NCBI GenBank assembly: GCA_021816505.1
Contig: JAKAXS010000195.1
Span: 1-5,855, forward strand
Source: Pseudomonadota bacterium
GTDB lineage: Bacteria; Pseudomonadota; Alphaproteobacteria; Rhizobiales; Hyphomicrobiaceae
DNA: 5,855 nucleotides
Reading direction: 5' to 3'
The notes under the pieces were generated by a model, which was given only the letters and a program-made list of their open reading frames with translations, was not told the origin of the DNA and searched no databases. Shown here one piece after another: positions 1 through 4,590 of this stretch (the stretch's first letter is position 1; each line of letters starts with the position of its first letter). A program made the translations under genes and the position numbers.

Positions 1-334
1 GGCCGCCGCGGCCGGTGGCACCGGCGTACTGGCTGGCATCGCCCGTGATGCGGACGCTGCCCGACATCATGTTCTCGGCGACACCAGGGCCGGCCGAGCC
101 ATGAATGGTGATGTCCGCTTGCTTGTTCATGCCGGCGCAGTAGTAGCCGACGCTGCCGCGCACGTTGATGTGGATCGGTGCATCGACGCCGACGGCGACG
201 GCGTGGAAGCCGCGGGCGTTGAGAACATCCCACGTTGCATCGCTGGTATTCGGCTTGAGCTGGTGCAGAGCGTGATTGAATTCTCGCAACGTCGTCTTCG
301 TAAGATCGACGGAGTGAATATTCGCGCGTTCCAT
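1..334 (-). CDS. glxC: GXGXG-domain protein GlxC / N-methylglutamate synthase subunit B (MgsB-like), 3' part cut off by window edge
   Basis: This is the N-terminal 111 codons of a protein related to the C-terminal beta-helix (GXGXG) domain of the large glutamate synthase subunit, encoded here as a separate polypeptide. Seen directly: a start at 334 (residues MERANIHSVDL), a GYYCAGMNKQADI stretch near residues 64-76, and then glycine-rich repeats (HGSAGPGVAENMMSG, GDASQYAGATGRGG) typical of the right-handed beta-helix. From family memory the full protein is roughly 220-230 residues, so about half is missing through the window edge and not through mutation. A GGGAGAG ribosome binding site (349-343, 8 nt before the ATG) lies inside the end of glxB. 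The genes are 4 nt apart and surely co-transcribed. Known role of the family: structural partner of the glutaminase subunit and the FMN/Fe-S synthase subunit in N-methylglutamate synthase (MgsB). The GlxC name comes from rhizobial glxABCD. A precise substrate cannot be read from sequence. Confidence 0.88.
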   Translation of the reverse strand, partial: MERANIHSVDLTKTTLREFNHALHQLKPNTSDATWDVLNARGFHAVAVGVDAPIHINVRGSVGYYCAGMNKQADITIHGSAGPGVAENMMSGSVRITGDASQYAGATGRGG

Positions 335-338
335 GGCG

Positions 339-1235
339 TTATCTCTCCCAGAAGTAGACAGTCGCGGGTTCCGGTTCCCAGACCTTGGCTTGTTCGATTC
401 CCGGCAGATTGACGAGCGCGCGATACTCCGAACCGAAGGCAACGTACTTGTCCGTCTCGGCCATCACGGCAGGCTTGCACGCGATCGGGTCGCGCAGGAC
501 GCCGAACCCGTTCTTGGTGCCGACGACGAACGTGAAGAAACCGTCGAGGTCATCCAGGCTCTTGGTCAGAGCTTCGCCCAGGTTCATGCCCTGGTTCATG
601 CGCCAGGTGATGTAGGCCGCGCCGACTTCGGTGTCGTTCTGGGTCTCGAACGTCATGCCGTCGTGGATCAGCTGGCGGCGCAGGTTGTTGTGGTTCGACA
701 GCGAGCCGTTGTGCACCAGGCACTGGTCGAAGCCGGTGGAGAAGGGGTGCGAGCCCATCGTCGTCACAGCACTTTCCGTCGCCATGCGGGTGTGGCCGAT
801 GGCATGGGAGCCGGACATCTCGGCGAGCGCGAAGCGCTTCGAAACCTCGGTCGGATAACCGACCTCCTTGTAGATCTCGATCGACGTGCCGACGCCCATG
901 ATGCGGATCGTCGGACGCGAGGCGCGAATGATAGCCTTGACGGCGTCGACCTTGCTCTCGGGCACGATGACGACCGCATGCGTGTCCTTCAGCGTCACGC
1001 TGACGTCTGCGCCGATGCCTTTGGAGATCTCTTCGCCGAGTGCGGCGAAGTCGCTTGCTGGTTTCGGCGACTGAAGCGTGACCTTTGCTTTGCCGCTCAC
1101 GCTGTCGCCGTAGATCGCGAACCCTGCGCTGTCGGGGCCGCGGTCGCACATCGTTCCAAGCATGTCCGAGGTCAGCGCACCTAACTTCGGCTCAAGAGAC
1201 TTGTCCTTCAGGAACAGTCCAACAATTCCACACAT
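339..1235 (-). CDS. glxB: class II glutamine amidotransferase GlxB / N-methylglutamate synthase subunit A (MgsA-like)
   Basis: This 298-residue protein is a stand-alone Ntn-type glutaminase domain, the equivalent of the N-terminal domain of glutamate synthase. Seen directly: MCGIVGLF at the N-terminus, with Cys2 as the expected nucleophile after Met removal; CDRGPDSAG at 30-38; HTRMATESAV at 148-157 (the substrate-binding HxR motif); HNGSLSN at 175-181 (oxyanion-hole Asn/Gly); NDTEV at 200-204; and GFGVLRDP near 243-250. All key residues are intact. The start at 1235 is fixed by the need for Cys2 and by a GAGG site (1244-1241) 5 nt upstream. It is the first gene of a minus-strand unit with glxC. 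Known of the family: the subunit works with the GXGXG subunit and an FMN glutamate-synthase subunit to make N-methylglutamate in methylamine users. Alternative: a glutamine amidotransferase of undefined substrate, as in rhizobial glx loci. The amidotransferase assignment is near certain; the substrate is inferred from the neighbouring mgd-like operon. Confidence 0.93.
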   Translation of the reverse strand: MCGIVGLFLKDKSLEPKLGALTSDMLGTMCDRGPDSAGFAIYGDSVSGKAKVTLQSPKPASDFAALGEEISKGIGADVSVTLKDTHAVVIVPESKVDAVKAIIRASRPTIRIMGVGTSIEIYKEVGYPTEVSKRFALAEMSGSHAIGHTRMATESAVTTMGSHPFSTGFDQCLVHNGSLSNHNNLRRQLIHDGMTFETQNDTEVGAAYITWRMNQGMNLGEALTKSLDDLDGFFTFVVGTKNGFGVLRDPIACKPAVMAETDKYVAFGSEYRALVNLPGIEQAKVWEPEPATVYFWER

Positions 1236-1236
1236 C

Positions 1237-1267
1237 GAAGCCTCGCAATTGGCGATCTGAATGCTTC
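1237..1267 (-). promoter_or_regulatory. nested inverted repeat in the glxB leader, overlapping its ribosome binding site
   Basis: Two nested inverted repeats sit directly before the glxB start: outer arms GAAGC (1237-1241) and GCTTC (1263-1267), inner arms TCGC (1243-1246) and GCGA (1252-1255) around AATTG. In the minus-strand mRNA this could fold so that the GAGG ribosome binding site (1244-1241) is paired. It could equally be a protein-binding dyad. The stems are short and the outer loop is asymmetric, so a regulatory role is only inferred. It matches no riboswitch class I know. Confidence 0.3.
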
Positions 1268-1270
1268 AGA

Positions 1271-1299
1271 CTCGTAAACCTAAACAACTCTCCGGTCAA
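1271..1299 (-). promoter_or_regulatory. weak candidate promoter for glxB-glxC
   Basis: On the minus strand, TTGACC (1299-1294) is a good -35 match. After 17 nt it is followed by TACGAG (1276-1271), which matches the -10 consensus at only three positions. Transcription would begin near 1263, so the nested inverted repeat would be the very 5' end of the mRNA. Alphaproteobacterial -10 elements are often poor matches, so this is plausible but not secure. Confidence 0.3.
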
Positions 1300-1333
1300 C
1301 TAAGAAGCAATAAATGTGACTGAGGAGAAAGTG

Positions 1334-1345
1334 TGATATTTATCA
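1334..1345. promoter_or_regulatory. TGATA-TT-TATCA dyad in the AT-rich intergenic region
   Basis: This is a perfect 5-bp inverted repeat around TT. Written as TGAT-N4-ATCA it resembles the core of an FNR/FixK-type box (TTGAT-N4-ATCAA), but the outer T and A are G and G here. It lies about 35 bp upstream of the candidate glxB -35 element, where an activator could act. Binding by a CRP/FNR-family protein is a guess; a short AT-rich dyad can also arise by chance. Confidence 0.2.
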
Positions 1346-1385
1346 GAAGTGTAGAACAGAAGAGGTTTCCTGCAGAGCAAAATTA

Positions 1386-1415
1386 TTGACACTAGCGATG
1401 ATTTTGCGATCATCG
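1386..1415 (+). promoter_or_regulatory. candidate promoter (TTGACA) with an overlapping CGATGAT-N6-ATCATCG operator-like dyad
   Basis: A perfect consensus -35, TTGACA, lies at 1386-1391. A recognisable -10 is lacking; the hexamer 17 nt downstream (1409-1414) is ATCATC. The spacer and -10 position are covered by a perfect 7-bp inverted repeat, CGATGAT (1396-1402) and ATCATCG (1409-1415). That is the arrangement expected of a repressor site placed over a promoter. The promoter would drive the plus-strand ORF at 1569 with a leader of roughly 150 nt. Confidence 0.35.
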
Positions 1416-1568
1416 GTAACGAGAAGCGATTGGCGGTGCCGAGCGCTTGCCGTCGGTTCAACAACCGGGGTGGAACGGCGCGATCGACGGCGGCGATGGC
1501 ATCGAAGCAATACCAGCGGCCTCGCAGTTTTCTTCGCGCGTCTCTCATCTCGCGACAGGCGGTTGCCA

Positions 1569-2018
1569 ATGGTGCAACGCGATGACCTACTTGGCCCGTT
1601 ATTGATCCCCCAGGCAGCGCAAACTGAGGGGAACTTCATCGTCGATCCGAACGCCCTGCAGCATGTCTTCATTGCCGAGGGCGACGCCGCAGCAGCAATC
1701 CTTCAGCTCTTCGAGGAGAGCGGGCATGACATTCATGGACGTGTCATCGTCGTCTATGCGGAAACAAGTCCCGACAGCGTGTGGTTTGTTTCCGCGCTAG
1801 GCGATCTGCCGATCGATAGCCTCCATACCTTTCCTTCGATCATCGCCGCTCTCTCCCGCCTCGGCATCATCCTTCCGTGCTCTCCAATCAATACGCGCAT
1901 CTATGCAGCAGGCTCGGACACGCTGATCACTCTGATCCTGCAATTGGCCGTTGCGTGCGGCAGGGACGCCCAATCCGTCATGATTTCGCGCATCAGTCCG
2001 CAAGCGCCGACCGATTGA
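1569..2018 (+). CDS. small protein, possibly a C-terminally short DmmA-like (dimethylamine monooxygenase subunit) protein
   Basis: This 149-residue ORF uses the ATG at 1569, with an AGGCGG site 6 nt upstream. The same frame is open back to a TTG at 1386, but that extension looks non-coding. The protein alternates hydrophobic strands and helices: HVFIAEGDAAAAILQLF at 32-48, then GRVIVVYAET at 57-66, ALGDLPIDSLHTFPSIIAAL at 76-95, and TRIYAAGSDTLITLILQLAV at 109-128. This follows the NAD(P)-binding half of ferredoxin-reductase folds, where a strand is followed by Y-x-x-G and a helix. From memory it also follows the N-terminal part of DmmA-family proteins. Those normally continue into a Cys-rich segment (CVHC ... 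CxGC); this ORF stops at residue 149 with no such tail and only two cysteines (104, 130). It may therefore be a truncated or reduced member. The match is pattern recognition, not a search. The neighbouring N-methylglutamate genes make a methylamine link sensible. The stop lies 2 nt from the end of the convergent lysR gene. Confidence 0.55.
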   Translation: MVQRDDLLGPLLIPQAAQTEGNFIVDPNALQHVFIAEGDAAAAILQLFEESGHDIHGRVIVVYAETSPDSVWFVSALGDLPIDSLHTFPSIIAALSRLGIILPCSPINTRIYAAGSDTLITLILQLAVACGRDAQSVMISRISPQAPTD

Positions 2019-2020
2019 GG

Positions 2021-2932
2021 CTATTGAGATCTGCGCGTTTGCAGGACGCCTTTCGCCACCGCGCACAAATCCCTCGGGATGCTTCCGAGTTCGCGATGTC
2101 GCGCCACCAGCGTGAGCGTTCGGTTGAATGCCGGTCCCGGCAACGGCGCCGTGACGCAACTGCCCTTCGTCACCTTCGCCTCCGCGATGCAGAGCGGTGT
2201 CGTGATCGCGAAGCCGTCACCCATGGCCACGCTGGCTGCGACGGCGTGAGGACTGTCGAACTCCAGCGTTCGCGGCGCCTCGATGTTCAATCGCCGAAGA
2301 TGCCGGTCGATCTGCACGCCCGTCTGTGACCGTGCGCTGAAACGAATGAACGGCCGGCTGTCGGCAAGCGCCTTGAGTTTGGCGAGCGTATCGGGCCGCC
2401 GGACCCCGGAGGGAAGCAGCAACAGATACGGTTCGGTAGCGATTTCCCATCGTTCCAGCCCGTTGACGTCCTCCAGATCGTCCACGCCCAGGAAGATGTC
2501 GAGCCGTCGCGTCAGCAGATCGCTGGCATGGGTCGCCGTCAGTCCGGACAAGATTGCGACTTCGTTCGCCTTCGAGCTTAGGTAGGTCGCAAGCGGAACC
2601 GAAAGCACGCGACTGAGGGAGTCGACGAGGCCGACACGCAGCGACGGGACCTTTCCGTGCTTGGTATCCCGCAGCAGCGCCGGAATTTCGCGCGCCTCGG
2701 TGATCAGCACGCTTGCCCTCTGTCTGAGGACGCCGCCTGCAACCGTCACAGCCAAGGGCCGGACATTGCGATCGAACAGTTCGGCTCCCGTCTTGCGTTC
2801 GAGCTCCGCGACGGCTTGAGAAACCGCAGGCTGGGTCAGTTTGAGATGACGCGCCGCTGAGGACATCGAGCCCGTTTCGCAGACGGCGAGAAAGATTTCG
2901 AGCGCGCGCAGATCCACGGGAAGGTCGGTCAT
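2021..2932 (-). CDS. LysR-type transcriptional regulator
   Basis: This is a full-length 303-residue LysR-family protein. The N-terminal winged helix-turn-helix spans about residues 8-67 and carries the family signature: FLAVCETGSMSSAARHL, then LTQPAVSQAVAELE, then ELFDRN. The rest is a two-lobed periplasmic-binding-protein-like effector domain, about 95-295. The start at 2932 gives the usual spacing to the helix-turn-helix and has a GAGGA site just upstream. It is transcribed away from soxB across a 90-nt gap, the classical arrangement of a LysR regulator controlling its divergent neighbour and itself. The inferred target is therefore the soxBDA operon through the dyad at 2948-2964. The effector is unknown; N-methylglutamate, sarcosine, glutamylmethylamide or a methylated amine would be natural guesses. 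Its 3' end abuts the convergent small ORF with no room for a terminator. Confidence 0.92.
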   Translation of the reverse strand: MTDLPVDLRALEIFLAVCETGSMSSAARHLKLTQPAVSQAVAELERKTGAELFDRNVRPLAVTVAGGVLRQRASVLITEAREIPALLRDTKHGKVPSLRVGLVDSLSRVLSVPLATYLSSKANEVAILSGLTATHASDLLTRRLDIFLGVDDLEDVNGLERWEIATEPYLLLLPSGVRRPDTLAKLKALADSRPFIRFSARSQTGVQIDRHLRRLNIEAPRTLEFDSPHAVAASVAMGDGFAITTPLCIAEAKVTKGSCVTAPLPGPAFNRTLTLVARHRELGSIPRDLCAVAKGVLQTRRSQ

Positions 2933-2947
2933 CGGGTCCTCAGCAAC

Positions 2948-2974
2948 TATAAGTCATACTTATATAGCGTAAGT
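2948..2974. promoter_or_regulatory. LysR-type operator: TATAAGT-CAT-ACTTATA dyad plus a third TAAGT half-site
   Basis: A perfect 7-bp inverted repeat with a 3-nt spacer lies at 2948-2964. It contains T-N11-A (T2950 to A2962), the canonical LysR-family recognition pattern. A third copy of the half-site, TAAGT, follows at 2970-2974; with ACTTA at 2958-2962 it forms a second, wider inverted repeat (7-nt spacer). This would fit a recognition site plus an activation site nearer soxB. The AT-rich arms also supply -10-like sequences in both directions (TATAAG, TATATA), so regulator and polymerase sites probably overlap. The site sits 16 bp from the lysR start and about 60 bp from soxB. Confidence 0.65.
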
Positions 2975-2993
2975 ACGGCGCCGGCTCTAGGTC

Positions 2994-3007
2994 TGTCGCA
3001 AGCGACA
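2994..3007. promoter_or_regulatory. TGTCGC-AA-GCGACA palindrome next to the soxB ribosome binding site
   Basis: This is a perfect 6-bp inverted repeat around AA that ends exactly where the AAAGGAG ribosome binding site (3007-3013) begins. As DNA it could be an operator downstream of the transcription start. As RNA it would give a 5-bp stem with a CAAG loop abutting the Shine-Dalgarno. It differs from the LysR dyad upstream and so may belong to a second regulator. The function is inferred; only the symmetry and position are seen. Confidence 0.4.
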
Positions 3008-3022
3008 AAGGAGCGCCGTTCG

Positions 3023-4276
3023 ATGCAGAGCTATTCCCTCTTCTCTGTCTTGCGAGAGTCCTTGCGCGGCCATACGGGCTGGCGGCCGACCTGGCGCGAT
3101 GCCGCGCCGAAGACCGCATACGACATCGTCGTCATCGGCGGCGGGGGCCACGGTCTGGCGACAGCCTACTACCTGGCGAAGAAGTTCGGCGAAGCGCGCG
3201 TCGCCGTGCTGGAGAAGGGTTGGATCGGCGGCGGTAACGTCGGGCGCAACACAACGATCGTGCGTTCCAACTATATGCTCCCCGGCAACATTCCGTTCTA
3301 CGAGATGTCGATGAAGCTCTGGGAGAACCTGGAGCAGGACATCAACTACAACGCGATGGTGAGCCAGCGTGGCGTCCTGAACCTCTGTCATTCCGATGCC
3401 CAACGCGACGCATTCGCCCGGCGCGGCAATGCCATGCGGATTCATGGCGTCGACGCCGAACTCCTGGACCGCGAGGCCGTCCGGCGCATGTATCCGTTCC
3501 TCGACTTCGACAACGGACGGTTTCCGATTCATGGCGGCTTGCTGCAACGCCGCGGTGGCACCGTGCGGCACGACGCTGTCGCTTGGGGCTATGCGCGCGC
3601 GGCGGATTCTCACGGCGTCGACATCATACAGAACTGCGAAGTGACGGGCTTCCGCATCCAGAACGGGGCGGTCACGGGCGTCGAGACGACGCGCGGGTTT
3701 ATCGCGTCGCGAAAGGTCGGCGTGGCAGTCGCCGGCAACTCGTCACGGGTCATGGCGTTGGCCGGCCGTCACATGCCGATCGAAAGCCACGTGCTGCAGG
3801 CGTTCGTAACGGAAGGACTGAAGCCGGTGATCGACGGAGTCGTGACATTCGGCGCGGGTCACTTCTACATCAGCCAGTCGGACAAGGGCGGCCTCGTCTT
3901 CGGCGGCGACCTGGACGGCTACAACAGCTACGCGCAGCGCGGCAACCTGCCGGTCATCGAGGATGTATGCGAGGGCGGGATGGCGCTGATGCCGCGCCTC
4001 GGCCGCGTGCGCATCCTGCGATCTTGGGGTGGCATCATGGACATGTCCATGGACGGAAGCCCCATCATCGACCGCACCGACATTGCGGGCCTCTATTTCA
4101 ACGGCGGCTGGTGCTACGGCGGCTTCAAGGCGACGCCCGCATCGGGACTCTGCTTCGCGCACTTGATTTCACGCGACGAACCGCACCCCCTTGCGCGGGT
4201 CTACCGTCTGGATCGCTTCACGACGGGGCACGCCATCGATGAGAAGGGCATGGGCCCTCATCCCAATCTTCACTGA
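3023..4276 (+). CDS. soxB: sarcosine oxidase beta subunit family protein / N-methylglutamate dehydrogenase subunit A (SoxB/MgdA-like)
   Basis: This 417-residue FAD-dependent amine oxidoreductase of the DAO fold is the catalytic subunit that oxidises the N-methyl amine. Seen directly: a dinucleotide-binding motif, VVIGGGGHGLATAYYLAKKFG, at 36-56; VAVLEKGWIGGGNVGRNTTI at 60-79; QRRGGTVRHDAVAWGYAR at 175-192; and GGWCYGGFKATPASG at 361-375 near the C-terminal end of the FAD domain. In Corynebacterium-type heterotetrameric sarcosine oxidase the covalent FMN is carried by a beta-subunit histidine in an RHD context; His183 fits this. Lys369 corresponds to the conserved GGFK lysine. The length matches the family. 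The start at 3023 has AAAGGAG 9 nt upstream. The N-terminal MQSYSLFSVLRESLRGHTGW is typical of the alphaproteobacterial group. It is first in the soxBDA operon, divergent from lysR. Neighbouring glxBC favours N-methylglutamate over sarcosine as substrate, but sequence alone cannot decide. Confidence 0.93.
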   Translation: MQSYSLFSVLRESLRGHTGWRPTWRDAAPKTAYDIVVIGGGGHGLATAYYLAKKFGEARVAVLEKGWIGGGNVGRNTTIVRSNYMLPGNIPFYEMSMKLWENLEQDINYNAMVSQRGVLNLCHSDAQRDAFARRGNAMRIHGVDAELLDREAVRRMYPFLDFDNGRFPIHGGLLQRRGGTVRHDAVAWGYARAADSHGVDIIQNCEVTGFRIQNGAVTGVETTRGFIASRKVGVAVAGNSSRVMALAGRHMPIESHVLQAFVTEGLKPVIDGVVTFGAGHFYISQSDKGGLVFGGDLDGYNSYAQRGNLPVIEDVCEGGMALMPRLGRVRILRSWGGIMDMSMDGSPIIDRTDIAGLYFNGGWCYGGFKATPASGLCFAHLISRDEPHPLARVYRLDRFTTGHAIDEKGMGPHPNLH

Positions 4277-4293
4277 CAGACGGAGCATCCTTC

Positions 4294-4590
4294 ATGCGCA
4301 TCACCTGCCCTTGTTGCGGAGAGAGAAGTCTCGATGAGTTCGTCTACCACGGCGACGCCACCGTGCGCCGGCCTGACGCCAGCGCGCCGGACGCGATGAC
4401 GCAATTCACGAACTACGTGTTCATCCGGGCCAATCCCGCCGGCGCGCATCGCGAGCTTTGGTACCATTCCGCGGGTTGCCACGCCTGGCTTGTCGTCACA
4501 CGCGTCGTCGCAACGCACACCATCGTCGGTGTCGAACTCGCGCGCGATGTCGCGGCGCGTCGTGTTCACGAGAACAGAGAGGTCGCGTGA
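4294..4590 (+). CDS. soxD: sarcosine oxidase delta subunit family protein / N-methylglutamate dehydrogenase subunit B (SoxD/MgdB-like)
   Basis: This is a 98-residue, cytoplasmic, zinc-binding small subunit of the heterotetrameric oxidase. Seen directly: MRITCPCCGERS at the N-terminus, giving Cys5 and Cys8, and LWYHSAGCHAWL at 55-66, giving His58 and Cys62. These match the four zinc ligands (Cys, Cys, His, Cys) of the delta subunit at nearly the same positions as in characterised sarcosine oxidase. Cys7 is an extra cysteine within the CxxC pair. The length is normal. A GGAG site (4282-4285) lies 8 nt before the ATG, 17 nt after the soxB stop. Its final codons overlap the probable GTG start of soxA, implying translational coupling. 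The known role is structural, holding the complex together; no catalytic activity is expected. Confidence 0.9.
   Translation: MRITCPCCGERSLDEFVYHGDATVRRPDASAPDAMTQFTNYVFIRANPAGAHRELWYHSAGCHAWLVVTRVVATHTIVGVELARDVAARRVHENREVA

Larger units (their letters stand above)
1236..1568. other. 333-nt divergent intergenic region between glxB and the DmmA-like ORF
   Basis: No convincing gene lies here. The part from about 1270 to 1390 is clearly more AT-rich than the rest of the window and carries the candidate promoter elements for both directions. From about 1415 to 1568 the base composition returns to GC-rich. The frame of the downstream ORF stays open there back to a TTG at 1386, but its translation is arginine-rich and low in hydrophobic core (a stretch RRDRRRRWHR). 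That looks like non-coding DNA or decayed coding sequence. A minus-strand open frame, 1569-1300, also lacks any recognisable domain. Confidence 0.55.

Noticed and set aside
333..1184. Long plus-strand open frame of 283 codons opposite glxB
   Set aside because: It is antisense to a gene with intact family motifs. Its product is rich in Arg, Ala, Asp and His without any domain pattern, as expected of a shadow frame in GC-rich DNA.
1300..1569. Minus-strand open frame of 89 codons in the glxB upstream region
   Set aside because: No recognisable motif; it crosses both AT-rich promoter-like and GC-rich DNA, and no good ribosome binding site was seen.
2011..2060. A bidirectional terminator between the convergent small ORF and lysR
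   Set aside because: Only 2 nt separate the stops, and no GC-rich hairpin with a T-run was found across the junction.
2976..2985. GC-rich palindrome CGGCGCCG between the LysR dyad and the soxB leader
   Set aside because: Short self-complementary GC strings are common by chance in DNA of this composition, and nothing about its position singles it out.
3743..4162. Minus-strand open frame of 139 codons inside soxB
   Set aside because: Shadow of soxB; composition is biased to Ala, Val, Asp and His with no domain.
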